Origin: a virus
Length of the DNA stretch: 36,100 nucleotides
Direction: 5' to 3' (one strand)
Virus record (IMG/VR): IMGVR_UViG_3300048930_001420
Location: 1-36,100 of that record
Shown here: positions 1 through 8,088 of the stretch, in pieces
How the letters are laid out: each line of letters starts with the position of its first letter
Position numbering within the stretch: position 1 is the stretch's first letter
Translations under genes and position numbers: made by a program
The notes under the pieces: generated by a model
Databases searched by the model: none
What the model saw: only the letters and a program-made list of their open reading frames with translations
What the model was told of the DNA's origin: nothing

Positions 1-351
1 ATGCTCTACCTAATCGCTCGCCCTATGCCGATGCCGGTCGGGAGATTCGAGGTCTCGCTCATCTCTCCCGATTTGCTCCGTCAATTGATCTTGCATGCGC
101 ACGATTCCAAGAGCCTCGACTCGCGGGTTCACTTCGCTTCGACGGTTCAGATCCTATCGAGCCTTACCGGGATCCGTTTCGAGCCAGGTAATGACCAACT
201 CGCCCCGGATCTCGAGAACGGCGATTGCCTAATCGATATTCGCCTGAAGCCTGATACCCCCAAGGGTAGACGCATCACGATCGACGACTTGGACTTTTAC
301 CGGATCGAATACAGCACGGCCGACGAATCACGCCCCATGATGTTTAGATAA
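1..351 (+). CDS. DUF1874 / AcrIII-1-like (STIV B116/YddF family) protein, candidate ring nuclease
   Basis: The 116-residue product resembles the DUF1874 family, which includes STIV B116, Bacillus YddF and the viral ring nuclease AcrIII-1; AcrIII-1 cleaves cyclic tetra-adenylate and disarms type III CRISPR. Visible matches are the short N-terminal strand MLYLIARP, the central segment VHFASTVQILSSLTG (family pattern GH-x-(S/A)-T followed by a leucine-rich helix and a final G), and the C-terminal IRL...KGRRITIDDL (family pattern Rl-eeG-k-lt-eEi). The central His sits one residue away from the family's catalytic His when the flanking motif is aligned, so activity is uncertain. It is the only plus-strand gene at this end and converges on the late operon, overlapping the next stop by 8 bases. 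The ATG is the first base of the window; it fits the family N terminus but the ribosome binding site is outside. Confidence 0.62.
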   Translation: MLYLIARPMPMPVGRFEVSLISPDLLRQLILHAHDSKSLDSRVHFASTVQILSSLTGIRFEPGNDQLAPDLENGDCLIDIRLKPDTPKGRRITIDDLDFYRIEYSTADESRPMMFR

Positions 352-769
352 CTTGCTGCGATCGCCAGAACTCGCGAGCCGCCTCGAGGGAGAGATCCGC
401 CTGGCCGAGCTTGCGATTCACGGCCGACTTGAGCGCATGTTTCCATTCAAACGATAACCCACCCTCGCTTAGCGTTGGTGGGTTTTCTTGTTTCCATGCG
501 AAGTAGAACTTCCTGCAGGAGCAGAACGGCGGGAGCTTCTCCTCCCATGCTTCCAGCTGCGCAATCGTCTGGATCTCGAGAAACAACTCACGCCACAGCC
601 GCGGCCCGAGCTCCTCGATCTTCTCTACAATGGGCTTCACCGGTGGAGGCTCGATCCTTTGGCGAATTGATTCGATGGGCACCGCGAACAGAGGCGCGAT
701 GTCTGCCGGTTGTCTCTCCCCGCGAATCACCTGCAGGAGCGGGTTTATAGACTGAATTGGAGTGTCCAT
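344..769 (-). CDS. Last gene of the late operon; Cys-x-Cys protein, function unknown
   Basis: The product has 141 residues and no signal peptide or membrane segment. Its centre reads PPFCSCRKFYFAWKQENPP and is followed by FEWKHALKSAVNRKLGQ. This Cys-pair/aromatic/NPP/W...VN.KLG pattern recalls the Erv1/Alr-like signature found in some phage proteins, where the end reads HN.VN.KLGKP, but here the cysteines are CxC and the HN is replaced by KSA. A redox or zinc-binding role is therefore only a guess. The start overlaps the preceding gene by 25 bases and the gene is last in the tail-distal block, so it could be a minor virion or host-interaction protein. Confidence 0.6.
   Translation of the reverse strand: MDTPIQSINPLLQVIRGERQPADIAPLFAVPIESIRQRIEPPPVKPIVEKIEELGPRLWRELFLEIQTIAQLEAWEEKLPPFCSCRKFYFAWKQENPPTLSEGGLSFEWKHALKSAVNRKLGQADLSLEAAREFWRSQQVI
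456..490 (+). terminator. Rho-independent terminator for the DUF1874 gene
   Basis: AACCCACC (456-463) and GGTGGGTT (477-484) form a perfect 8-bp stem with a 13-base loop, followed on the plus strand by TTTTCTTGTTT. It lies about 105 bases after the plus-strand stop at 351 and inside the oppositely oriented 141-residue gene, so it can end the plus-strand transcript before it runs into the late operon. Confidence 0.6.
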
Positions 770-1929
770 GTTCCGAGATCCAAAGGAGCAATAACGGGAT
801 CCGGAGAGCTACCGTCCATCAACTCGGAGTCGAACGTCGAGGCCGTTTGGCAATGACGATAGAAACGCTGAAATCCAGAGCCAGGAGCGGGAGTTGGTGT
901 GATCGGATTGCAGTCGCTGTAAGGTGACGGGCCAAGCGTTGCAGCTGGGAAAGCGACGCATGTATTGCCACCGGTGCTTGAACTCGCCTCCCAGGTGACG
1001 AGCCGTTCGATTGCAGGTGGATCAATACTCCCAAAGGATTGTACCCCGCATGTAGTTCCGCAGGCTTCATTCATCGAAGCGACGGCGATCGGAGTCGATG
1101 GTAGTGCATCGAAGTCTTTGCAGAAGCTTTTCGCGAAGGGATAACTCACGCCAAGGTTTGGCGTTTCGGATTCCTGCTCTTCATACCAAGCCATCATCCC
1201 GGCGTTGGGATTCACCCCATCGAACCAATCACCAAAGCAAAGGGGCGCACTATCCGACGGCAAGCATGGATAGGCGACATTGTAGCTCGCGCTCGCATAG
1301 CCTGTTATCCCATCGAAAAGCTCAATATGGCAGCCCGTGTTCGGTCGCCCATCGTTCGTCTTCCACTTCACTAGCTGAGCGACGTTGTGATATCCATAGA
1401 TGGTGAAGGATACGCGAAGCTTGCATACGCCACTTACAAGCACCGGCTGGATCGCTAATCGATACGAGGTCAGCTGAAAGAAGTACCACCAAATCGACAC
1501 CGCTGAGCCGGTCCGAAAAGTCGTGTACGTCCATCGATCGACCGGATCATAACGGCCGCCGGTGATTCCGTCTTGATGCGAGGCGAGCCAGGTCTCCGTT
1601 TGAAGATACCGAAAGTGCTCCCAATAACCCCATTGGTAGTAGGGGCCGTAACCAGGAAGAGCTAAAAGGTTTTGCTGCCAGATCCCACAGCATCCCGCTT
1701 GCGGGGAGAACTGAGCGAGTGGTATCGTCCATTGGCTCCGTAGCGAGTTCGTGATCGAGAACTTGATGTCGTTCCATCGTGGAGCTCGACACTTGCCGGC
1801 GCGATCTCCGCACGGCACGCAAAAGCCGGTTGCCGTTGCGGTGTTGTTGCACCACTGGCATTGATAGCGAGGGCTAAGCGGTGGGGCTGGCGGATCTTCC
1901 GGCCCATCGATGATGATTTCATCAGGCAT
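745..1929 (-). CDS. Distal tail/virion protein with N-terminal zinc-ribbon-like cysteines
   Basis: The 394-residue protein opens with an acidic, proline-rich leader and then CQWCNNTATATGFCVPC, two CxxC pairs that suit a zinc knuckle. The body is rich in Trp, Tyr, Gly and Cys, as in secreted or virion-surface beta-proteins. No family is recognised. It comes after the tape measure and two other unknown genes, where siphoviruses encode distal tail, baseplate and adhesin parts, so a structural tail role is inferred. I chose the ATG at 1929, which overlaps the previous stop, rather than an in-frame GTG two codons upstream. Confidence 0.7.
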   Translation of the reverse strand: MPDEIIIDGPEDPPAPPLSPRYQCQWCNNTATATGFCVPCGDRAGKCRAPRWNDIKFSITNSLRSQWTIPLAQFSPQAGCCGIWQQNLLALPGYGPYYQWGYWEHFRYLQTETWLASHQDGITGGRYDPVDRWTYTTFRTGSAVSIWWYFFQLTSYRLAIQPVLVSGVCKLRVSFTIYGYHNVAQLVKWKTNDGRPNTGCHIELFDGITGYASASYNVAYPCLPSDSAPLCFGDWFDGVNPNAGMMAWYEEQESETPNLGVSYPFAKSFCKDFDALPSTPIAVASMNEACGTTCGVQSFGSIDPPAIERLVTWEASSSTGGNTCVAFPAATLGPSPYSDCNPITPTPAPGSGFQRFYRHCQTASTFDSELMDGSSPDPVIAPLDLGTWTLQFSL

Positions 1930-2650
1930 TTGCACACCATGGGACAGTGATCACAAATCGATTGTTTTGTAGCGTCGCGATTCCGCTATCCCCATTCAGT
2001 TGCCAGGTGGCGCAGTTGTTCGAGTCGATCACAAACAACGATGTCGCACCGTCGACCGTGGCATTCGTTCCTGAAGGCGGAGCTTGCCGATTCTGCGTTA
2101 GCGAATAGCTGGCGTTGAATTGATAAGTGCTCAGATCGAGAATCGAGAACGTTTGATCGGAACTTGTCCCGAGAATGCGTACTCCCCACGAGCCGACACC
2201 GAGGCGAGTCTTATGGTTTGCGTCGGACTTGGGGAGAGGCTTCGCAAACTCTCCGGATCCGGAGACCTTGGCACCGACAATTCCCGCGATCGCAATGCGG
2301 CCGACTCCGTTATTCGGAATCACCTCGAGCGTGACGGCGATCCGATTCAATCTGCCGACCATCGCATTGGCTTCGCTCACCGTGTTTGGAACGAAGGCAT
2401 GGTAAACGTTGTGAAAGCCCTTCGGCTTGTTGCTCGTGAAGCTGCCCGAGTTCTCTTGTGTCCAAGCCCCGAGCAATACAGGCACACCGATCGCGAGCTG
2501 CTCACCGGATAGGTTCCGACCGAATCCCTCGACATACCAGGTCCGCAGGTCCGACGCATCCGATTGGACCCCCGCTCGCTTCACTTGATCGGCGATGAGA
2601 TTCCACTCGGAGGCCTTGGGGTCAAACTCTGAACCGGAGACGCGACGCAT
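1922..2650 (-). CDS. Putative minor tail protein, function unknown
   Basis: The 242-residue product is Gly/Ser/Asn-rich with many predicted beta strands, for example LEVIPNNGVGRIAIAGIV and GVGSWGVRILGTSS, and a C-terminal ATWQLNGDSGIATLQNNRFVITV strand-turn-strand run. This composition is usual for tail tip or fibre parts. No enzyme motif or membrane segment is seen. It starts one base after the upstream stop and overlaps the next start by eight bases, so the four genes after the tape measure are translationally linked. Confidence 0.68.
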   Translation of the reverse strand: MRRVSGSEFDPKASEWNLIADQVKRAGVQSDASDLRTWYVEGFGRNLSGEQLAIGVPVLLGAWTQENSGSFTSNKPKGFHNVYHAFVPNTVSEANAMVGRLNRIAVTLEVIPNNGVGRIAIAGIVGAKVSGSGEFAKPLPKSDANHKTRLGVGSWGVRILGTSSDQTFSILDLSTYQFNASYSLTQNRQAPPSGTNATVDGATSLFVIDSNNCATWQLNGDSGIATLQNNRFVITVPWCANA

Positions 2651-2651
2651 G

Positions 2652-3536
2652 CTACACCGTCAACGCCAATGGTGCGAATGAAGCGGGTTCGACCCCATAA
2701 AGATCCTGCACGTACACCGCGCGAGGCTTTTGCACGACGACGCTCCCATCAACATCGTCTTTCCAAAGGATCCACATGTATTGATGACCGAGCTTGTTGA
2801 TCCCGGTAATATCTCCGATCGTGAGTCCGCTTAGGTTCGGACTGTAGAGGAACTCGAAAGAAAGCTCTCGATCTTGTGGATCGATAGGATCTCCACCCGA
2901 TACGGGATTCTCGATCGAGAACGAAAGGGAGCCATCGCCTGCCGTGAATTGCAGCGAGCCTGCAGGGAAACCAAGAAAGCCCGCATTGTTGTACTTCCCG
3001 ACCAAGTTCGCGACGGCGAGAGCGTAGGTCGGAGTCAATGCGGCTCCCGCCATACGTTGAGTGACGACGACCGAAAGCGACGGAATGATGACATCGACCC
3101 CATCGACCTTACCATCGCGATTGACGTTGATCGCTCCTCCAAAGTCGGGAGCTCCTGCAGGGTATCGCGTCGTCGACTTTGCGAAGTACTGCTTGACCGT
3201 CGCGGGTTTCGCGCTGAAGGAGACTCGATAGTCACCGACGTTTGGCAGCTTCTCAAGCTCGCGAGATACGAGCTTAGGCTCCCCGTAGTTGGCAGTCGCC
3301 TTCCAGCCCATGGGACCGTCGGGGCGCATGTCGATCGTTCGCAGAAGCAAGCCGTCGATCTCGCCCGGAATACCGAGCCAATCATCGCCATTGCCTGCGA
3401 GGAGTGCCGTATAGGCCTCTGCCGACGTTGCGCAATTGGTGATCTCGTACTCGAGGACTCCCTTGTCTTCTCCCTCGCCCGAATAGATGAGCGTGGTGAC
3501 GGGAGCTTCCCAGCTTTCATGGACGCGTATTGTCAT
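2652..3536 (-). CDS. Putative tail protein directly after the tape measure
   Basis: The product is 294 residues, mostly beta, without cysteine-rich or catalytic motifs. A stretch NVNRDGKVDGVDVI resembles a dockerin/EF-hand-like calcium loop (D-x-N/D-x-D-G-x-x-D), which may bind calcium. The start ATG at 3536 forms an ATGA overlap with the tape-measure stop; an in-frame TTG two codons upstream is less likely. Being the first gene after the tape measure, it takes the place of a distal tail protein, but I cannot confirm homology to known Dit proteins. Confidence 0.68.
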   Translation of the reverse strand: MTIRVHESWEAPVTTLIYSGEGEDKGVLEYEITNCATSAEAYTALLAGNGDDWLGIPGEIDGLLLRTIDMRPDGPMGWKATANYGEPKLVSRELEKLPNVGDYRVSFSAKPATVKQYFAKSTTRYPAGAPDFGGAINVNRDGKVDGVDVIIPSLSVVVTQRMAGAALTPTYALAVANLVGKYNNAGFLGFPAGSLQFTAGDGSLSFSIENPVSGGDPIDPQDRELSFEFLYSPNLSGLTIGDITGINKLGHQYMWILWKDDVDGSVVVQKPRAVYVQDLYGVEPASFAPLALTV

Positions 3537-5488
3537 CGCCAAGCCCTCTCGCGAAAGTTCTCACATGCGGTCCGAATCCCAACCAAGACCGGAAGCGATT
3601 TGCCCATCTCCGCGATGAGCTGCTCCTCGATCGATCTCTTGGCTGGCGTCCGAGATCCAAGCTCTTTGCTTGCAACCTCTGCGCTCAATCCATTCATCCC
3701 GTCCGCCGTTTGTTGTTCGGCTTGCGCGAGCAGCTCGCCGAGGTATTCGGATTGCTTCTTGCTTTCCGCGAGGAGCTCGAGGTCCACCGACGGCCCACCG
3801 CCCATTCCCATCAATGCAGCCGCAAAGCCGCTCGATGTCCCGACGTTTGCCGAGGTATCCGTTTCGAGTGATTGATTGGAGTCTCGCCCCGTTGGCTTAT
3901 CGGTCTCGGGCATATCCTCCGGATCAAATACCCCTTGGCTTGCTTTCTCCGATCGCTCTGCGGCGGTTGCCGCTTCCGATGCAGCCTTCGCGACGTTGGC
4001 CGCGAGCTTCTCCTCGAGAGCCGCGATCGCCTCCATACGCTTTTGTTCAGCCTCCTTTGCTGCGGCGTCTCGACCGGCTGCACGATCTTGAACGCCAGCA
4101 GCGAAGGAGTTGTTTTGTCGGTTGGTGTCCTCGCGTCGCATTTGCTTCGCGGTCTCAGCATCAAAGGAGCTGTCAAACGTCCCATACGCCTCGAGCATGC
4201 GATCGGCGAGCCAGCCTGATACATCGTTCCACTTCGATCGGAATTGAACGATGAACTCGTCTGCTTTCTGTAACAAGCCGTTGAACCATTGATCCCAAGC
4301 GGCGCGAATATCCGCGGTCCCTTTGCTCCATGCGAGCTGGATCCCTTGCCAAGCGATCTCGGCTGCGAGTCCGAGATTCCCGCCCGCCATCGCATCTTGA
4401 ATGCCTTTGAATACTGGCCCTGCAATGTCGCTCAGCATTTGAAACTTACCGCTCAGCCAGTCCATCGCAGCACCTCCGGTGTTGGAGGTGTAAAGCAGAT
4501 AAGCCCCGAGGCCTGCGAGCCCGATGACTACCGCAGCAATCGCGACTCCGATTCCACCCGTGAGGATGGTCCCGAGTACTCCGAGCACGGTTCCGACGGC
4601 CGAGGCGACAGCTCCAACGGCAGCGATTGCTACCGATAAACCGTAGGCCAGGCCTGCAGCTGTTACGAGCCCGGCACCGAGCACAGCGAGAACGGCAGCC
4701 ACGACGCCAATCGTGATCACAATCCCTTGGTTCGCGGCGATCCACTCGCGAGAGCGATTGATCGCATAGGTAACCAGGCCAAGTATGGTGGTAAGCACTG
4801 GGGCGAGTTGAGCACCGATTGTGTTGACCAAGCCACCAAACGAGATCCCAACTCCATCGATCGCATCGCCGAGCGCTGCAGCTGATTGCGCTTGCTCTCC
4901 GCTCATCACCGCACCGTTGGCGGCGGCTTGCTCTGTGAGTTCCTCAATTCCTTTCGAGCCGGTCGACAACAACGGCAGGAGGTTGGCTCCGGATTTGCCA
5001 AAGACCTCCATCGCTTTCGCTGCTCGCTCCCCTGGATTCTCAATGGCCGCAAGCTTGTCCGCGATCGCGGCAAACTGTTGATCTGGCGACATCGATTGCA
5101 GAGACTCGATTGAGAGCCCAAGCTCTCCAAATACAGAGGATCCCGCGGAGACTCCTTGCTGTACTTTGCGGATTCCTTTCTCTACGTCCTCGAGACTCGA
5201 CCCGCTCATCTGCGCCGCGTAACCAAGCCCCGAGAGGGCCTCCACGCTTGCGCCTGTGCGTTGCGCCATGTCGTCGAGGGCTCCGCCGGTATCTGCGAAG
5301 TGCTTCACTGCAGCGGCCATCGGTGCGAACATAGCAGCAGATCCAGCGAGGGCACCGGCTCCAACCTTCGCAGCACCTGCCGCGAAGGTCTGCAGCTGCT
5401 TTTGTGCAGCCGCGAGCCCGGCAGCCAATCGCTTACGATTGGCCTCGATGAAGACCGATGCGCGTCCTGCTTGTATCTCACGACTCAT
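3533..5488 (-). CDS. Tail tape measure protein
   Basis: This 651-residue protein is the longest of the tail module. It begins with an Ala-rich amphipathic region and the segment LDDMAQRTGASVEALSGLGY, typical of tape-measure N-terminal domains. Residues about 230-335 are strongly hydrophobic (repeated VGAVASAVGTVLGVLG and IAAVVIGLAGLGAYLL type runs), as expected for the part that enters the host membrane. A charged Ala/Lys/Glu coiled-coil region follows around residues 455-520. It sets tail length and is ejected during infection in relatives. It follows the tail chaperone, as in most siphoviruses, with one 194-residue gene between. Confidence 0.92.
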   Translation of the reverse strand: MSREIQAGRASVFIEANRKRLAAGLAAAQKQLQTFAAGAAKVGAGALAGSAAMFAPMAAAVKHFADTGGALDDMAQRTGASVEALSGLGYAAQMSGSSLEDVEKGIRKVQQGVSAGSSVFGELGLSIESLQSMSPDQQFAAIADKLAAIENPGERAAKAMEVFGKSGANLLPLLSTGSKGIEELTEQAAANGAVMSGEQAQSAAALGDAIDGVGISFGGLVNTIGAQLAPVLTTILGLVTYAINRSREWIAANQGIVITIGVVAAVLAVLGAGLVTAAGLAYGLSVAIAAVGAVASAVGTVLGVLGTILTGGIGVAIAAVVIGLAGLGAYLLYTSNTGGAAMDWLSGKFQMLSDIAGPVFKGIQDAMAGGNLGLAAEIAWQGIQLAWSKGTADIRAAWDQWFNGLLQKADEFIVQFRSKWNDVSGWLADRMLEAYGTFDSSFDAETAKQMRREDTNRQNNSFAAGVQDRAAGRDAAAKEAEQKRMEAIAALEEKLAANVAKAASEAATAAERSEKASQGVFDPEDMPETDKPTGRDSNQSLETDTSANVGTSSGFAAALMGMGGGPSVDLELLAESKKQSEYLGELLAQAEQQTADGMNGLSAEVASKELGSRTPAKRSIEEQLIAEMGKSLPVLVGIRTACENFRERAWR

Positions 5489-5489
5489 A

Positions 5490-6074
5490 TCAGCCTGCTC
5501 CTACTCCGACGCGAGCGCCCGACCAAGCATCGGCGATAAACTGCCGGTTTGCCTCGAGGGCTGGATACATAAACGGCCGGGCCGGATAGTTGGCGGTGGT
5601 GGTGCGCATCGGGCGATTGAACTTGTTTATGCGTCCACGCTTCCCGACCCGTACCCATCGTTCACCTCCCGGAGCTTGCCAGCCCTCGCGGGTCACGCTC
5701 ATGTCGAGTTCCGTGATCGTTACCGAGCCACCGAACTCGTGGAGCTGCGGTACCGTCATCTCGGGATACTCGGACCAGTTGAATTTGAGCGGCCCGACAA
5801 CGACTCGATGATTCGGGCGATCGTACGAGTACCAGATCTTCGTTAGACCAGATCCCATCGGGACCCGTCGCTTCGGAGGTTGGCCAGGTGGTGACGGAGT
5901 TGGCTGGATCTTCTTTCGCTTCGGCTTGCGTTGCGATCGCATCCCTCGCATGGCATGGGTGCGGATACGTCCACCGATTCGGTTGAAGACCTTCGATTCC
6001 TTTTCGTCGATGACCTTCTCCACCGCGGCTCGATCAAAGAACCAATCTTTCGATCCGATCTTCATCTCGATCAT
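5490..6074 (-). CDS. Minor tail protein, possibly HK97 gp10-like neck/tail protein
   Basis: The 194-residue basic protein has an Arg/Lys/Pro-rich stretch at about residues 45-75 and ends with YPARPFMYPALEANRQFIADAW. This RPFMxPAL ending is typical of HK97 gp10-like neck or tail-completion proteins. The position between chaperone and tape measure is unusual for that family, which normally precedes the tail tube. The assignment therefore rests on the C-terminal motif only. Its stop is one base before the tape-measure start. Confidence 0.65.
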   Translation of the reverse strand: MIEMKIGSKDWFFDRAAVEKVIDEKESKVFNRIGGRIRTHAMRGMRSQRKPKRKKIQPTPSPPGQPPKRRVPMGSGLTKIWYSYDRPNHRVVVGPLKFNWSEYPEMTVPQLHEFGGSVTITELDMSVTREGWQAPGGERWVRVGKRGRINKFNRPMRTTTANYPARPFMYPALEANRQFIADAWSGARVGVGAG

Positions 6075-6078
6075 GGTG

Positions 6079-6363
6079 TCACTTCGCGAAGAACTTTCGT
6101 TGAGATCGGATCACGTCCGGAGTCAACAAGACTCCCGGCCGTCGTTGATGGGTTTCCATCGGGTGGAATTGCGATCGCTTGTAAGCTCGCTTTTCCTTGG
6201 GGCGATTCACATTGGCGATGAGTGCCATGAGATCCGCGGTTTGATTCCAATCGTGACGCATGCGAGAGCGAGCCATGGTGAGCAGCTCTCGCAGCGTGAA
6301 GCCGTCGGGATTTACTCCGACGATTCCGGCGAACTCGCAGCAATGCTCGTATACGGATTCGAG
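6079..6363 (-). CDS. Tail assembly chaperone, frameshifted C-terminal part (gpT-like)
   Basis: This reading frame lies one base back from the upstream chaperone frame and overlaps its end. The conserved part reads ESVYEHCCEFAG, then GFTLRELLTMARSR, then W-x3-A-x-L-x-ALIANVNR and ends with a FHPM-type motif, as in many phage proteins encoded between tail tube and tape measure. The frame has no good start codon before the internal ATG of MARSR and no ribosome binding site, so production by translational frameshift from the upstream gene is the best reading. The true fusion point is unknown; 6363 is the point of a CTCTC repeat. I see no canonical X-XXY-YYZ heptamer. Confidence 0.68.
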   Translation of the reverse strand, partial: LESVYEHCCEFAGIVGVNPDGFTLRELLTMARSRMRHDWNQTADLMALIANVNRPKEKRAYKRSQFHPMETHQRRPGVLLTPDVIRSQRKFFAK

Positions 6364-6803
6364 AGATTGCTCTTCGTCAACGCTCGATCGATCTCCTCCT
6401 CGATCTTCGCATCGAGTTCCCCGCTCGCCAGTAGACTCTCGATCTCGGTGTTCGCTTGATCCATGCGTTTGACCGTCGCCTCGAGTGTCTTCTTCAGTAC
6501 CGCCCTGCGAGCGGGATGGGAGAAATTTATGTAAGCCTCCACCCATTCTCGAGCGGCCGCTTGAATACTGTCGTTATCGAGCGATTCAAACCACTCATCC
6601 TCATTCACCCCGAGTTCCCTTGCTTGAGGGCGAATCGTGATCCAGAGGACTCGATAAAGCGTCTCTTCGTCTTGACCGATGCGAATCAATAGAGAGTTGG
6701 GGCCGGTGAGGGCCTTGGTGTCGAGCTTGGTCTCCGCAGCGAGCTCTCGCACAGTGCGGCCGGTGAATCGAAAGATCCACTCTCGGCCCTTCGTATCTTT
6801 CAT
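6312..6803 (-). CDS. Tail assembly chaperone, N-terminal part (gpG-like)
   Basis: The 163-residue, acidic, helical protein begins MKDTKGREWIFRFTGRTVREL, contains ITIRPQARELGVNEDEWFESL and ends in a charged coiled-coil tail. Lying between the tail tube and tape-measure genes, it fits the G-type chaperone that binds the tape measure during tail assembly. The start ATG at 6803 has GGAGG nine to ten bases upstream; the longer open frame upstream overlaps the tail-tube gene and lacks this. The gene is overlapped by the frameshifted domain ending at 6079. Confidence 0.75.
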   Translation of the reverse strand: MKDTKGREWIFRFTGRTVRELAAETKLDTKALTGPNSLLIRIGQDEETLYRVLWITIRPQARELGVNEDEWFESLDNDSIQAAAREWVEAYINFSHPARRAVLKKTLEATVKRMDQANTEIESLLASGELDAKIEEEIDRALTKSNLSNPYTSIAASSPESSE

Positions 6804-6843
6804 GGATTGCAGCCTCCAATGAGGGAATGAAACTGTGTGTGTC

Positions 6844-7335
6844 TTACGCGCCCGATACAACGAACCATTGAGGCTCGATTAGTATGCTCGATTCGTAGTA
6901 CTCCACGAGATCGACGTTCATGTCGACGACCTGACCGTCCTCTAGTTGTTGATCGATTGGGAAATCGAACACTTGGCCGGGGAACACCCACCCTTGCGTT
7001 CCGATGATGTCGATGTCGCCATCCATCACCCAAAAGATTTTGGTGACGTCGGTCGTAAAGGATGCTCTCAGCGCTGCGAACACCGCGTCCGTTCCTCGGG
7101 TGTAGCGGTATCCGAAATCCAGCCCGATCTCTCGAAGCGTTGGTCGCTTTGGCTTCCACTTTGTTTTGCGCGAAAGGAGCTCGGCTTTCCCTTTCGAGGT
7201 TGGGTTAGTGACGTTGATCGCTCGATCGATGAGGAGCCGAGTTGGAGCCGGAGTTGCGAAGCTATCGGAGATGTAGAGCTTGCAGTCCAATCCGATTGGG
7301 GAAATGGCCCATCCTGCAGGTGCTGCGGTTGGCAT
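6844..7335 (-). CDS. Putative major tail (tube) protein
   Basis: The product has 163 residues with alternating short strands (KLYISDS, FWVMDGDIDIIG, VDMNVDLVEYYESS) and no transmembrane or catalytic signature. Size, beta content and position, directly before the tail chaperone and after the terminator-like gene, agree with the siphovirus tail tube protein. A clear AAGGAC ribosome binding site stands before the ATG, and the 27-base gap before it is one of the larger ones in this operon, which suits a highly translated structural gene. Sequence similarity to known tube families is weak by eye. Confidence 0.7.
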   Translation of the reverse strand: MPTAAPAGWAISPIGLDCKLYISDSFATPAPTRLLIDRAINVTNPTSKGKAELLSRKTKWKPKRPTLREIGLDFGYRYTRGTDAVFAALRASFTTDVTKIFWVMDGDIDIIGTQGWVFPGQVFDFPIDQQLEDGQVVDMNVDLVEYYESSILIEPQWFVVSGA

Positions 7336-7362
7336 AGCGTGTCCTTTCTAGCGTGGTGCGGT

Positions 7363-7824
7363 TTAGTGGTTATTGCCAAACGTGCAGGTGAGCACGCTGC
7401 GGAAAAGGTGGTTTTGGTTTAGTGCGTCGAGATCATAGATCGGCTGGTTGTCGCTCCGGAGCCAACCGAGTTGCGATTGAGCCGCGATCAACTCGTCGAT
7501 CGCGTACATCAACTCGATGAGTCCTTCCAAGCCCTCGAACTCCGAATTGAGCTTCTCGATGAGCATGAGCTGGAGCGTGACTTCTCGACGGCGAGGAGAT
7601 CGACCACCTGCGGTTGTCGATCGGGCTCGATCGCTTAGGAATATCTTTCGCTCCTCAAGCTTCTCGATGTTGATGCGAGGCAATCGCGAATCCTCGATCG
7701 ACTCTACCGGGCCCGGAGCCATTGGCAATGAAACTCCCTCGACATAGTTCTCGTCGACCGGAGCAGCGGCGATGATCAATCGCAGTTGCTCGCTAAGCCA
7801 TCGTCCTGGGTTTAAGTGGCTCAA
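7363..7824 (-). CDS. Putative tail terminator/completion protein
   Basis: The 153-residue product starts with a helix (PGRWLSEQLRLIIAAA), has a basic turn (TTAGGRSPRRREVTLQLMLIEKL) and ends with VLTCTFGN. This pattern of N-terminal helix and long middle strands is common in tail terminator proteins, which are encoded just before the tail tube. The start is a TTG with GGAG six bases upstream, two bases after the previous stop codon. No specific family is identified. Confidence 0.62.
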   Translation of the reverse strand: MSHLNPGRWLSEQLRLIIAAAPVDENYVEGVSLPMAPGPVESIEDSRLPRINIEKLEERKIFLSDRARSTTAGGRSPRRREVTLQLMLIEKLNSEFEGLEGLIELMYAIDELIAAQSQLGWLRSDNQPIYDLDALNQNHLFRSVLTCTFGNNH

Positions 7825-7827
7825 TCT

Positions 7828-8088
7828 TTACTCCACTGCCTTCTCGGGTGGCTTTTCGCTGTTCTTCGGTTCAGCAGCTTGCTTCCGGCGAGAAGGAAAA
7901 AGCGAGGGCTTCTCTTGCATGGTCTTGAGAGTTGTGGCAGCGTCTGTCTGCACAATGTGAGCGTCATCGATGAGAGCCCCGAAGACTTCTTCGTCCATGG
8001 TCGCGAACTCCGAAGCTGGAAGAATGGATCCGGCCAAGTGGATCTTTCCATTCACCGACATCGCCGAGCTCAGTTTGTAGTTCGCCAT
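7828..8088 (-). CDS. Small head-tail region protein, unknown
   Basis: The product has 86 residues: an N-terminal MANYKLSSAMSVNGKIHLAGS region, then an acidic patch, then a Lys/Pro/Glu-rich tail that looks disordered. The start ATG shares its A with the stop codon of the upstream gene (TGATG), which favours it over an in-frame start 60 bases upstream inside that gene. Position suggests a connector or minor capsid part; nothing in the sequence proves it. Confidence 0.6.
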   Translation of the reverse strand: MANYKLSSAMSVNGKIHLAGSILPASEFATMDEEVFGALIDDAHIVQTDAATTLKTMQEKPSLFPSRRKQAAEPKNSEKPPEKAVE

